From: Folioceros fuciformis
Lineage: Eukaryota > Anthocerotophyta > Anthocerotopsida > Anthocerotales
Assembly: GCA_049999805.1 (NCBI GenBank)
Contig: JBNGIO010006316.1
Span: forward strand, 560,983-593,658
Length of the DNA: 32,676 bases
Reading direction: 5' to 3'
In this document: positions 9,976-21,048 of the stretch, piece by piece
Position numbering within the stretch: the first letter of the stretch is position 1
How the letters are laid out: each line of letters begins with the position of its first letter
Made by a program: the position numbers and the translations under genes
Notes under the pieces: model-generated
Told to the model about the DNA's origin: nothing
The model's database searches: none
The model's input: the letters and a program-made list of their open reading frames with translations, nothing else

Positions 9976-12800
9976 TCAGCCTTTGCCGTTGCCGAGACCG
10001 TGTCTCCTGCTCCTCGCTTTCATCGAAGCCCATTCGAAATGGTCACACCGGGCTGCTGAATTAGAAGCTGGGCCCTGTGCACACGGTTCACTATCGACGT
10101 TAGCACACTGCAACGGCCGATTATCAACACCGGCCGGTGCTTACAGGGAAGGATGCCATCACTGCACTCCCACAGGTCTCCGGGAGAAGAAAGAGCAACA
10201 CCCACCTGAGCTCGAGCGCAAACATAGAACCCACGCCCAATGTTGGGCCCCGCTTTCTTCACCTGCCTCACCACGCAGGGCTCCCCATGACCTCTGCAAA
10301 GAGGGACATTGGCTGCCATGAACTGTTGAATTCTCTGCCATTCGGTGGCTGCTGTTTCTTGCTTGCCTCCAGACGCAACACCACTGCCCACAACCTCTGC
10401 CCTATCTAACACGGTGCCCTGCTTCTGTTTCTCATTCCCACACAGAGACAAGGAATCCTCTGTGTTGAACGTGGTATCAGAGTCATAACTCGACATAACA
10501 GTACACCTAAACTCTGTGTCATTCCCCATATTCATGGGCCCCTGATATACGCCGGCCTTCTCCACAACTGCTTCCACAGGCCCAGCTCGAGCGAAGAAGG
10601 ACTGGAGGCTACTCTGAACAGCTCGCTGGCCATTCAAATTTCTATCACCGCTTGACTTCTTTCCTGCTTTCGCTATCTTTTGTGGATCAACGTTCACTGT
10701 TCCTTCTACTGTTGAACATTGGGACTTTCCAACATTAACGTTCCCCTGCAGTTGAAGATTGCCCTGCCGTAGGGTACAATCCGCACCCTCCATTTTCCCA
10801 TATTCTTGCACGCCCTCTACGTGCGATTCGTTCCCGCGCTCGGCATTGCAAAACTCAGGGGTTACACCATCTTGCCATGTATCATCATGCTTTCGCTTCA
10901 ATCTCTCATCCGACGGCCCTTGTGATTGCTTTTGAAATAAAGAGACTGCCGGTGCCAGCAACGACAAGAACAAGTTGAGTCAAGAGACACTATGTGCTCC
11001 CCTTTTCAAGCATCATGAAAACACGTCAATGCATTTGTACCTATGCTTTGCTGACGACCACGAAGCTCTGGCATGAAACGAGCTGCTAGAGGAGGAACAT
11101 CGTGGGCTGGCAGACAAGGCTGCTTCCTGAGCTTGACATAAACGGGTGCGTGGTCTGAGCCTTCAAGTTTAAGGCTCCTCCCTCCAGCCCATCTGACATC
11201 AGTGCAAAACCACACGTCAGCCTTAAACAGGGGCCTGCGTGAACGACCTACCTCACCGGTTCACTTGTACACAACATCGTGGGCTGCACGAATCCTGCAA
11301 ACTATATGGATAAAATGGACAAACCTAGGGATGGAATCTGGTTTGGCACGCTTGTGCGCCAGCAGAATATCCGACTCTTCTACCTCACATTCACCAAACA
11401 AGTGGGATCCTGAATAAAAAGGGCGATCTGAATGTGAACATGGTCCACCTACAAGGATGAGGTCAATGCGAGTTCCAAAATTGAACTCCTCGGCTCCAGA
11501 AGCCTGTGACCAGCATGTGTATGCTTCTCTTCTGCAAATTGAGGTGGGACAGAAGCACATAGCTCCTCGTCAGGTCTGGCATAAACAGTAACCCTCGGAA
11601 AGTGTACTTCCAGCATGATGACACACACGGAGTGATTTAAAAGATACGTTACCGGTGGGGATGCAGCTGCCGGAACACATCAACAAATGGGCCGCCACCA
11701 GATGACAGCATGCTCCTCAACCATATTCTGCAGCTGCAGGGACGGCAAAGCACAAACACATCATACGTACCTATAACCACTAGGCTGACGAAGCCAAGTT
11801 AAAATCAACGACAAACCACATACGGATTCTGTTCAAATTCTGGCCCAGGATCACAAGAATCAATGGGGAAAGGCGAAATATTGAAGTCCCCCACAGCTAT
11901 AACAGCTCTCCCTTCTCTCAAAAGCCCCCCCCACCTGCACTGCATTACAAGACACGAGAAAAACGGGTCACAAAAGAGCGGATTGAGCACAGACAAGGAA
12001 GCAACCACCACATGACGCCACCTGTAGGGCTCTGAAGAAGTCCAATTTGAACTGCAGCCGATCTGAGTCTCCAGCTTGGACCCGAGGACCATAGATGTTG
12101 AAAAGCACTGCAAGTAAATCCAGCCTGCCTGAGTAAACCCTGAAACCCTCTGCAACAAACAGCGGCTCGCCCTTACTTCTACTCACCAAAGGAACCATGG
12201 TCAGTGACCACACACCGACCCTCACTATCCAGCCGGAGCAACTCCTGCGCGCTCATATGCTCCATGTTCCAGACTTCCTGGTAGCAGCCAACACGTCCCC
12301 TCTCCTGTGTCAACTTGCCGTCCTTGGAACAATGCAAGAGGCCCGTAAACCCCTCATCCGCAGCCAGGGGCACAGCATCATTCGCATTCAGGTGGCTTGC
12401 AACGCGGCAAAAGGTTGCCACTCCTGCAGACCATTCACTGGGGTCACAAATGGGGCATCACACATGAAAGGTAGGCACAAAGACAAATCGGGGCTCACCT
12501 GAGTAGCCAATCCGGCCCTTCTTTGCTGTACGAGTACAAGAGAAGAAGGACTCGTAGCCAGCAGCTACCGCGATGTCGGAAGACAGTTCCTGTCTGGATA
12601 ATTTAGTCTCCTGCAACCAGTGGCCAGAGATGAATGAGATGGAATCCAAAACAGGTGTGTAGTCCGCATGGGATAGGGAGCTGGCATACCACCTGAATGC
12701 AAATTATGTCTGCATTCAAAGAGTCCAAAAACGTTGCTAGAGGGCGCCCATGGGAGACCCGAGCTCGCAGCCCATTCACATTGAACGTCACTATCCTCAT
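9976..12800 (-). CDS. APE2: DNA-(apurinic/apyrimidinic site) endonuclease 2 (APE2), 11 exons
   Basis: Exons are 12800-12693, 12610-12499, 12423-12187, 12107-12022, 11939-11824, 11727-11653, 11531-11449, 11409-11325, 11192-11041, 10945-10206 and 10074-9976. Every junction is GT-AG and in phase, giving 630 aa, like plant APE2. It is a nuclear exonuclease III-type enzyme that cleaves abasic sites and trims 3' ends. Visible motifs: [21 protein letters not shown] then ETKL (metal-binding Glu), [33 protein letters not shown] and the catalytic [11 protein letters not shown]. Residues ~350-590 are a disordered linker that includes [12 protein letters not shown], resembling a PCNA-interacting PIP box. 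The C-terminus is a GRF zinc finger ([37 protein letters not shown]) whose last Cys lies in the final exon. The last exon was found from the missing end of this finger. Confidence 0.95.
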
Positions 12801-12911
12801 GTGCGTTGTGCCAGTAGGTCTGGGCCAGTTTCACTTTGTGTTGGGTCTCTTCTTGGAATTTATTTAAAATTATAGTTTTATATTAAAAAAAACCCTTATT
12901 TGCGTATATCG

Positions 12912-12985
12912 GCTCTGATAGCTCAGATGGCTAGAGCACCCGTTTAGTAAGCGGGAGGTCCTGAGTTCAATTCTCAGTTAGAGCA
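12912..12985 (+). tRNA. trnT-AGU: tRNA-Thr (anticodon AGT)
   Basis: Folds by eye into a cloverleaf. The 7-bp acceptor stem pairs GCTCTGA with TTAGAGC (one G-T), the D arm is GCTC/GAGC, the anticodon stem is CCCGT/GCGGG with loop TTAGTAA (AGT), and the T stem is CTGAG/CTCAG. There is no intron. The T loop reads TTCAATT instead of the usual TTCGANT, a mild departure that could weaken the B box. No long T run follows closely, so function is probable but not certain. Confidence 0.85.
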
Positions 12986-14200
12986 CGCTCACACTCCGTA
13001 TGTACTATCTTCAGTACTTTCTTATGCGTCGGCTGAATGATTTGGAGAATGTTTTCACAATTTTCTCAAATTTTGTGCTAAATCTTACCATGCCTAGAGT
13101 TTTGCATCTTGGTTTCTTCACAGCCAGCCTACTTTCACAATAGCAATTTTTGCAAGTTCTAAAATTAATGCCATAAACCTCTAAGTTTAGAGGGTCATGT
13201 GACCAAGCTTGTTCAACCTCGCATGTGGAGATGCGAGGAGCTTCTGTAGAGCTTCTGCCTTCAAGTCACTATGACACCAAACATAATCGAGGGGTCGTTC
13301 ACTATTTGTGTTACCTGGATTATCTTTGCTAACTTTGACCTGCAATGTACAGACAATCATCGGCGATGTCTTGAAATACAAGAGACGTTAAATGGCTAAC
13401 AAAAGTGATAGCTCAGATGAAAACTTACCAAGTACGGTGTCCTGTTCTCATGACGAGTTTGCATTCAAAAGCATACTTGTATTTCATAATGTAAATGATG
13501 GTGAGAAATATTGTAATCCAGTGTTAGTTAGCATAACATTTTACTAATTGAATCTTATGAAAGAGAGTGGACAAGCTCTTTGTTGACATTTTCCATCCTG
13601 ATGCCAGCAGCGCCACTAGAACATAACGCAGTGAAAGAAGGATTCTAGTTAGATCACAACAGGTCTGAGAGGATAAAGTATGATCACATTAGGTCTAAGA
13701 GGGTAAAGTATGTGTTCTGCTCATCATAGCATCCCCTGCTCCGTTGCGTTCTTTCAAGTCAATTGCTCTGCTCCCTACATGTGCTCATGTGAAGCAATTC
13801 TCACTATCTGGATTGACTATTCGCCTATCTAAGTTTCTACTTAACTGTGGCTTAGGCAGGATGTCCAGCCAGCCAGCCAGCCATGTGACAGTGATTCATT
13901 AGCTAATAATATTAAAGGCATCCAGAGTGCACGGTCCGATTGTCTCATTCGTGGAGTCCGTTGGGATAGAAACCACACCAGTTGATGGCCTACCAGAGTT
14001 AGTTAGTATACAATCCTCGAAGTTCCGAAGGTATTCCGGATCAACAACAATCCTTATTGGCTGGACAAGGACGACAAAGGCCTGAGGTCTGGCGCCATGC
14101 AGAGCTCAAGGGATTAGGTGTCCTTGTCGATGGCCGTGGACGGAATTAGGTGAGCAAAGCGAACCATCCTTGAAGCTTGCTTCTTCGAAAACAGAGCAAT
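12986..14200. other. Intergenic, no supported gene; small tandem repeats
   Basis: A/T-richer sequence with only short random frames. A 30-bp direct duplication lies at 13651-13710 and a CCAG tetranucleotide run near 13864-13882. Confidence 0.6.
13651..13710. repeat. 30-bp tandem duplication
   Basis: Two adjacent units (13651-13680 and 13681-13710) share the core GATCACA..AGGTCT.AGAGG.TAAAGTA with a few substitutions. Confidence 0.85.
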
Positions 14201-14204
14201 GGAC

Positions 14205-15320
14205 ACAGCATGAAATGCAAAGCTTTGCTTGGAGGCTATGCCCTTCAAGACCAGGGGGAGGACGCTGTCCGACTCTTCACCCGAATGCAAGAGACTCGTG
14301 TCAGGCCAAATGATAGAACTTTTGCCAGTGTGTTCAAGGCATGTGGCAGCATGGTTGCCATGGAAAAAGCAACCTGGAGTGATGGGCAGTCATTCAAAGA
14401 AGCCTCGCTTGAGAAGGCTAATGTGTTACAAGAGGAAGCTGAGAATGCCTTGCAGCTTTACAATGACATGCAAGACGACGGAGTGACACCAGACGAAACC
14501 ACGTTCTTGTGCCTCCTAGAAGCCTGTAGCAAGTTGGCAGCTCTCAGTATGTGCAACAACATTGTGGGATCTGGATATGTGTGGAGTGTTACTGTCGCAA
14601 GTGCCATGGTACATGCATACGGCAGATGTGGGAGCATGGTGGAGGCTCCAAAAATCTTTGACTCGTACCCGCACCATAACGTTTTCACCTGTACTGCACT
14701 GATTGCCGGATACGCCCATTGGGGAGACACTGAGTTGAGCCTACAAGCCTTCCAGGAGATGCAGCGGATGGGCATGCGGCCAAACTCCGTTACATTTGTT
14801 CCCATTCTGTCTGCGTGTAGTCACACACGCATGTTGGCCCAAGGCATGGTGTACTTTGAATACATGAGTCGGGACTACGGTCTGATACCCACGACAGAAC
14901 ACTATGTCAGCATACAGCATAGTCCACCTCTCGGGCGTGCAGGCCTATTCGACGAGGCAGATTTCAACTATGCCCACGCAGCCTGGGTTGGCAGTGTGGT
15001 TGTCATTGCTTGGGGGCTGCACGAAGTATGGCAACGTGGAGTGTGGAAGACGTGCCTTCAAACAGGCAGTCGGTGTAGACCCCAAACACTGCGCTGCCTA
15101 CACCCTCATGCAGAACATCTATGCGCATGCCCGAATGTGGGATGAAGCAGAGGAGACAGAGGCCATGAGACTGCGTGCAGGCGCTTGGAAGAAGCCTGGT
15201 CGGAGTTGGATTGAGCATCAGAGCAAGGTGTACACGTTCTTATTGAGGCTGGACAATCAGCCCAACACCCAACCTGTTTCTGCAAAGCTATCAGAATTGA
15301 ACAATCAAATTGGACGTGAG
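14205..15320 (+). pseudogene. PLS-type PPR protein relic with E motifs, frameshifted
   Basis: PPR proteins bind organelle RNA; the PLS class with E/DYW tails acts in C-to-U editing. Visible units include ALLGGYALQDQGEDAVRLF, ALQLYNDMQDDGVTPDETTF, MVHAYGRCGSMVEAPKIFD and ALIAGYAHWGDTELSLQAF, then the E region ILSACSHTRMLAQGMVYFEYM. Near 14960 the reading shifts to another frame, which continues the family order: TQPGLAVWLSLLGGCTKYGN, PKHCAAYTLMQNIYA, WKKPGRSWIEHQSKVYTF. Between about 14370 and 14440 part of a repeat is missing, so an internal deletion is likely. The frame then loses similarity before any DYW domain. It converges tail-to-tail with the next relic. Confidence 0.85.
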
Positions 15321-15504
15321 GATCCCAGTTTGATTCACCTTTTCGTGACTACTGTGGAATCTCTTGTGTGGATTTCACGGCAACCTTCCAAAGGTTTTGG
15401 CCCTAACAGGGTCCACGGCTTCCACAACCTGAGTGAGTCCCTTGTATGGGTCTTGCTTGCAGTCGGGATGAGTGTGATCTTGAATTTCTGTTCGTACTCA
15501 CAGC

Positions 15505-16505
15505 TCAATTGTGGTCTCCACACGAACATACGCCACCACCCTTGAAGTGACGAACTCTGTGGGCGTCTCTAATTATGATCTCCCTATTCTCAATCTTGGC
15601 GATGATCTTCGTGCCTCTGTGGCAATGGTCACACATCCGCAGATTTTTCGTTACCAGCAAGGTGGAGCCTTCGGGCGTGTTGAGGAGACCATAAGCTAAT
15701 GCAAGCTTCTCGGCGTGTCCACCAAGAGCATCATCCTTGTTCGGATCTGGGTCCAACATCATGCCTGCATCATGCTCCATTCATAAGATTTAAGCTCCTT
15801 AGCTTTGCGCGAGTGTCCTCTGTCATGTCCCACGCAATGAATTCATGCATCTTGTGGTCCACTTGGATCGAGGCCTTTGCAGGCTTCTTACGAGCTCCTG
15901 CATTCTGTCGCATGCATGTTCTCTACTTTATCTGCGTCCTGCCACTGTCCGTCCTTGGCATATATATTGGACATGAGCACATAGACACCAGCCTGATTGG
16001 GTTCCAGTTTGACCACGCGATCAAAACATATCCTTCCTAGTTCTGCGTGACCATGCTGTCTACAGGCAGTCACCAGAGACATCCAACCCACAGTAGGATT
16101 TTCATAAGGCATTGTTCGAAGAAGTTCTGCCTCGTCCAGTTGTCCTGACCTTCCAAGAATATCAACCATGCTATTGTAGTGCTCAACTCTTGGTAAAATG
16201 CCATACTCCTCCTCCATCGTTCGAAAATAGTGACTGCCCATGCTCACCAGGCCCACATGGCTGCATGCAGCAAGGAGGCAAGAAGACGTAGCTCGCGGCA
16301 TCTGGGTCCACCCCCTGTTGCAGCATGTCCTCGAAACACTGCACATCCATTTCCCAGTCATTGGGCTGGCCATATGCATCAATGAGGGCAGTCCATGTCA
16401 CAGTGTCCCTGGTGGACAGTCTGCTAAACAGTGTCTGACAGTCATCCATGCTCCCACATTTTGCATACATATCCACAAGTGCATTTCCCATCACAGGCAA
16501 CAGGC
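15505..16505 (-). pseudogene. PPR-E-DYW editing-factor relic, several frameshifts
   Basis: The minus strand carries MGNALVDMYAKCGSMDDCQTLF, RDTVTWTALIDAYG, then a frame change near 16275 to LLAACSHVGLVSMGSHYFRTM, EHYNSMVDILGRSGQLDEAE and AGVYVLMSNIYAKDGQWQDAD. Another change near 15900 gives RKKPAKASIQVDHKMHEF, and one near 15785 gives the DYW domain: GGHAEKLALAYGLLNTP, KNLRMCDHCH, REIIIRDAHRVRHFKGG and CSCGDHN followed by a stop. The zinc-binding HxE and CxxCH of the deaminase are still readable, but the terminal tripeptide is GDHN instead of GDYW. A dispersed repeat abuts the 5' end near 16505. Confidence 0.85.
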
Positions 16506-16790
16506 ATGATGCAGTATGTGTATCCGAGGTACAGTGTAATGGTCGATTTGAAGGAACCCAAAAGGCCATTCTCATTCAATGCGCTTGGTCCAGACTGACC
16601 GCGTTTTTCTCCTGATGAGGCCAAAGGAAGAGATGACGACGAATGGGCTAGGAACCTAGCTGATCTGAGCTTAGGTGCTGGGTCCTACCGTCCACAAACC
16701 TACCTTCCAAGTAAAGGAAGGCATCAGCCGCAAGCAGAAGTGTAGCAAGAGTCATGTCGTGTTGACACAAGTAGGGGGCAGAGAATTCGA
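16505..16790 (+). repeat. Dispersed repeat family, copy 1
   Basis: Shares an ordered series of blocks with three other places in the window: GGCATGATG, then TTTGAAGGAACCCA, CATTC, GGGCTAGGAACCTAGCTGA, GGTGCTGGGTCCTACCGTCC and a small hairpin CCTTC-AAGTA-AAGGAAGG. It adjoins the start of the minus-strand PPR relic. Confidence 0.75.
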
Positions 16791-17400
16791 AAGAGAGTAA
16801 ATGTAAAAATCTTCAATGTATCAAAATATGGAAGTTTATATATATATATATACATAATACTCAAAGGTGTTTTTGCTTGATATAGATTTTGCATATGGTT
16901 AACATCGATGATCAGCACAAATTTGTGAATGCAGTACATCTAAATACTATGAGAGCTATAATATCTACTTGCTTTCACTGACAAACATCTTAACCTTGAC
17001 TACCCCATGTATGTCATGTTAGGCTGATTAGGGCCATAGCCATTGCCAAGTACTTAGTGGTGGTAGACCCACCCGCATGTTCCATCGGGCATAGGTATAG
17101 ATAGGGCAAGGATGATGTTAAAGGTTGGATGCGATATCCTGCTTAGCCCAAACCATCACTTCAATAGAAATAGATTCTAAAAATGAATAGGACATATTAC
17201 CACGGTAGAATGTCACTATCATTCCCTCTCCATATAGTTTCCTTACAGCAAGACTTGTGTAGAATAGAAAAACAGCAACAACGCCTATTGGGTGAAGAAG
17301 GCACACAACGCAGGTCAACAACCACGAAAATGGACATAGACATTCCGCTGACATAATCCACATCCTTGCACACCCGATAAGCTTGCTTAGTGCAGGGCAG
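16791..17400. other. A/T-rich intergenic stretch, no supported gene
   Basis: Contains a TA dinucleotide run near 16838-16852 and no recognisable coding or RNA motif. Confidence 0.5.
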
Positions 17401-17410
17401 GAACACACCT

Positions 17411-17541
17411 ATCCCATAAGAAATGATTCAGGAGGAGCAAGAGAGAAGGGGAGGTGAGAAGAGAAAGAAACACAACCATCCCAGAAGAAATGATTCAGGA
17501 GGAGCAAGAGAAAAGGGGAGGTGAGAAGAGAAAGAAAACAA
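17411..17541. repeat. Two-unit tandem repeat, 67-bp period
   Basis: Units start at 17411 and 17478; both read ATCCCA.AAGAAATGATTCAG followed by purine-rich sequence. The plus strand is strongly A/G biased. Confidence 0.9.
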
Positions 17542-17640
17542 ATGCGCCATCCTGATGCCAACGAGATGCATCAACACAATGGATTTCAAGCAGAAAAAAG
17601 GTTTGTGGACCAAACGCTCACAATGTTACAACCTAGACAA

Positions 17641-17780
17641 TGAATTCCAAGTAGATGGAGGACACCACATATTTAGAGGCCCATGGCCAGTTTGAAGAGT
17701 GAAGGCCATATGAATTCCAAGTAGGTGGAGGACGCCACATGTTTAGAGGCCCATGCCCAGTTTGAAGAGTGAAGGCCATA
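17641..17780. repeat. Two-unit tandem repeat, 70-bp period
   Basis: Units 17641-17710 and 17711-17780 both begin TGAATTCCAAGTAG and end GAAGAGTGAAGGCCATA, with few differences. Confidence 0.95.
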
Positions 17781-17935
17781 GTCCAACCCCAAGAGGTATG
17801 GATCTGCAGATGGCACTGTAAAGAGCGTGACATAAACAATGCGGTTGAGAAGAGGAAATTTTGCACATCTACCAAGAATCACCATGGCTCTCATACCAAA
17901 TTTAATTTGTGTTTCGAAGTACCACATGTACCTTA

Positions 17936-18475
17936 GATCCACATTCTCACATCCTTTAAGGCCAAGAATGGCATCATTCCTCTCCTCTGCCTTTCTTTCC
18001 TCTCCTCTAGTCCCCACAGTTTTGAGATCCACATTCTCACATCCTTTGAGGCCAAGAATGGCATCATTCTTCTCCTCTGCCTTTCTTTCCTCTCCTCCAG
18101 TCCCCACAGTTTTGAGATCCACATTCTCACATCCTTTGAGACCAAGAATGGCATCATTCCTCTCCTCTGCCTTTCTTTCCTCTCCTCTAGTCCCCACAGT
18201 TTTGAGATCCACATTCTCACATCCTTTGAGGCCAAGAATGGCATCATTCTTCTCCTCTGCCTTTCTTTTCTCTCCTCCAGTCCCCACAGTTTTGAGATCC
18301 ACATTCTCACATCCTTTGAGACCAAGAATGGCATCATTCCTCTCCTCCGCCTTTCTTTCCTTTGAGGCCAAGAATGACATCATTCCTCTCCTCCGCCTTC
18401 TTTCCTTTGAGGCCAAGAATGGATCATTCCTCTCCTTCGCCTTTCTTTCCTCTCCTCTAGTCCCCACAGTTTTGC
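17936..18475. repeat. 90-bp minisatellite with 180-bp higher-order period
   Basis: Unit starts lie at 17936, 18026, 18116, 18206 and 18296 (GATCCACATTCTCACATCC...), followed by two shortened units to 18475. Odd units carry CATTCCTCTCC and CTCTAG, even units CATTCTTCTCC and CTCCAG, so the array grew by doubling of a dimer. Because 90 is a multiple of three, long frames stay open on both strands (minus frame repeating ENVDLKTVGT.GEERKAEE). I do not treat these as a real gene. Confidence 0.95.
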
Positions 18476-18537
18476 GTACATGCCCACCAGGTAGGTGGCA
18501 GAGTCATTGAGGCAACATGTGTACCATAGATGAGCTA

Positions 18538-18772
18538 ACCTGAGTAAAAATGGGAGGCCGACCTCTCTATGAACTCGAAGTTTAGAACAGCATATAGACT
18601 ATTTCTCATTCCAATACGCAGTCTGACTATTCGCCCTTTGGCAGGCATCATATATATTTTCGAGTTATGTAGATGCAATGTGGGATTGAAGCAACCCGGA
18701 AGGACAGTCCCATTCAGAGGAAAAAAGTCCAAAGGACGGGATGACAATGAATGGGCTAGGAGCCTAGTCAGG
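18538..18772 (+). repeat. Dispersed repeat family, copy 2
   Basis: Starts at ACCTGAGTA...GGGAGGC and follows the copy at 29343 block by block: ATACGCAGTCTGACT, CCTTTGGCAGGCAT, ATATTTTCGAG, GATTGAAGCAACCC, CATTCAGAGGAAAA, TCCAAAGGA and GAATGGGCTAGGAGCCTAG. It ends exactly where a PPR frame begins (GSMAEAH). Confidence 0.8.
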
Positions 18773-19445
18773 GAGCATGGCTGAGGCACACGTCGTCTTT
18801 GACGCGATGCCTGAAAGAGATGTTATCACGTGGAATGCGCTGATTGCAGGATACAGCCGGCCGGGGGACAGTGCAGAGGTCTTCGATTTGGTCGACAGAA
18901 TGAGAGTCGATGGCATACAACCAGATGGCATCACCTTTCTTAGTCTACTCACGGTATGCAGTCATACGGGTCTGGTGCGCAAGAGTCGCGAATATTTTGA
19001 CGGCATGAGCAGTGACTATGGCGTCGACCCAACTGTGGAGCACTACACATGCATGGTGGATGTCCTGGGCCGTGCAGGCCTACTGGACGAGGCCCTAGCT
19101 TTGGTAAAGGCAATGCCTGTACTCCCCGATGCTGCAGTTTGGCACTCTCCACTAGGTGCTTGTCAAAAGTGGCGGGACCTGGAGGTGGGACGTCATGCCT
19201 TGGACCAAGTACTGAAGCTGGACATGAAGGATGATGCAGCGTATGTGCTTATGTCGAACATATTCACCGGTACCGAGATGTGGGGGCAGGCGCAGGATAT
19301 GCAGGCAAGGAGAATAGGTGTCAGGGCCTGGAAGCAACCGGCCAGAGCTGGTGGACGGACCTGGATGGGCTGGTGCATAGTTTTCTGGTTGGGTTTGAAA
19401 GCATCCCCAAATTCGAGCCTGGCCGGTAGAGTGGCTCTCCAATAG
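18773..19445 (+). pseudogene. PPR protein 3' fragment with E motifs
   Basis: A long open frame reads AEAHVVFDAMPERDVITWNALIAGYSRPGD, GITFLSLLTVCSHTGLV, EHYTCMVDVLGRAGLLDEAL, AAVWHSPLGACQKWRDLEVG and AAYVLMSNIFTGTEMWGQA, the normal order of the last PPR repeat and the E1/E2 motifs. Near 19340 the frame should shift to stay on the motif (SWWTDLDGLVHSFLVG). No DYW domain follows. The 5' part is replaced by a dispersed repeat, so this is a truncated copy even though most of it is open. Confidence 0.85.
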
Positions 19446-19619
19446 CGTAGCCATGTCTGGTTAACAACGTTCGGGTACTTTGCTGTATTTCCTCAAATGG
19501 CACTCTCTATCCCCTGCATAGTTCCATGGGAGTCCTCCCATGAAGAGCTGCAAGCACATGATCATGAGAGGTCGCGTTTGAGGGCCAGGAGGTGGGATTT
19601 TCCGGCATCCTTAGTTTTC
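19446..19619. other. Spacer without recognisable content
   Basis: A short stretch between the PPR fragment and the possible LINE relic. No DYW domain or other motif was seen. Confidence 0.4.
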
Positions 19620-20260
19620 ATTGTATGAAGCAGGCGCAGATAAAGCTGAAAGCGGAGAAGTCGGAGATCATGTTCCATCGAAGGCCAGGTTTCAGCCTGC
19701 AAGATGTATGGCGCCATTCCTGACCCAACCTTAAACCCTTGCAGGGTTGCCTCATGTGTGTATTGCGCTTCAGCACCCTCCAGGTATTCTATGATGGATC
19801 TTCATTGTCATCCTTGGAGGCAACCTTTTCTGTCAAATCTGATCGGTTGCTTGCTCAATCGCAGGAATGCCAATTTGGCCTTTTCGCCAGACCCCCGCGA
19901 TCCTGCTAACCAGCAGCAACGCAGCATGAAGTGCGCAATTTGACGCGTGTGTGCCTGTGCGGAATGTAGGGAGGCGTGACAAGTTGGGGACAGTAGTAGG
20001 AAGCATGCTTTCTCTGCTTTTGTACTGTTTCTGAACTTGAACTGAAGTGCGGCCTGGAATGTGTACCGGGCCAACAAGTGGATGTGCAGCAACAATGCGA
20101 CTGGTAAGGACATAAGTAGTGAGCGGAGCCTGGTTTCCTGGATGCGGGCAGGAAGTCGACTTTGTAATCAGCGTGAGCGGGAGATGGTCCAGCGGCTGTT
20201 CTTGTTTCCATGTCTGCAGAAAGAGGGTCACCATGCATGCGGGTGATATGCTTTGCATTC
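19620..20260 (+). mobile_element. Probable non-LTR retrotransposon (LINE) reverse-transcriptase 3' relic
   Basis: Read across three frames, the plus strand gives LKAEKSEIMFHRRP, then TLQVFYDGSSLSSLEATFSV with CQFGLFARPP, then RVCLCGM.GGVTSWG, and RANKWMCSN..GKDISSERSLVSWM. This order resembles the end of a LINE reverse transcriptase (K-T/S-E-VM block, YLG-like block, VLPVLMYG-EVWG-like block, LGV-T-like block). Stops and frameshifts are frequent, so it is long dead. The call rests on weak motif resemblance. Confidence 0.4.
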
Positions 20261-21048
20261 CCTTCCGTGAAACAACAGTGTATGGCCACCCGTTGTAAAT
20301 TACCCAAAAGAAACTAGCATGCGTCGCCCACAAACTCGGTTGAATTGAACTCAACGAGATTGGATGAAAACGTCGCCCCGCCCGTTTACTCAACCAGTGC
20401 GTTCCTACAGATGCATAGGTTGCCTATCCCACCTACAAGGCTGACATCAGATTCCCAGAATTAACTGGTGAACCAAGACTGCATGGGTTTTAGCTCCGAG
20501 AATCAATTTGAGTCACGTAGTTACTCCAGGTGTAGATTCTTCCATTTGATGCTCTGCGTTATCTGCCCGTCGTATAGCGTAGCCACGGATCAATGTCTCT
20601 CGCAATCGTAAGCGTAACGCGGGCCCATGGCATTGCGGAAATCAGCAGGCACTTTTGGAAGGGCTCCTTCTCAATTGACTTCAAGGAGGCGAGCTTTGCC
20701 AAGCGAGCCAGCCGAAAGATGGGGGCCTTCAGTTGGACAGGCAGCTCATCCAACAGGATGGGTGGATAAAGGCGGAGCTGCCAGCCAGGTTCGTCAGCAG
20801 GAGCTATTGTGGGGACAGTTCTTTCGGGACCCAACACTGTGGTGGGATAGCAGGCATGCCAAGAAAAGTAATCGTTTGCCTGACTTCCAGCACAGAGAAT
20901 CCCATGAGGGGATCTGGCTGCACCACCTCTACAAGCCAGCCTGAGTGAAGTCGAAGCTTGCTGCTTGGGATGTGGATATGGGTCGTGAGGTCTCTAAGCC
21001 CAAACCTAGCTTGCCCGACGGTCGGGACAATCTCAGGCCTGCAGGATT
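20261..21048. other. Intergenic, possibly more retroelement relic; no supported gene
   Basis: Open frames exist on both strands (for example minus 20559-20837), but none shows a family motif that I recognise. Confidence 0.4.

Noticed and set aside
17673-18510. Long minus (264 aa) and plus (223 aa) frames
   Set aside because: Created by the 90-bp tandem repeat, whose length is a multiple of three; no other coding evidence.
19833-20393. 186-codon minus-strand frame
   Set aside because: No recognisable motif, and it lies opposite the better-supported reverse-transcriptase-like blocks.
20559-20837. 92-codon minus-strand frame
   Set aside because: Looks protein-like in composition but matches nothing I know and has no start or splice context.
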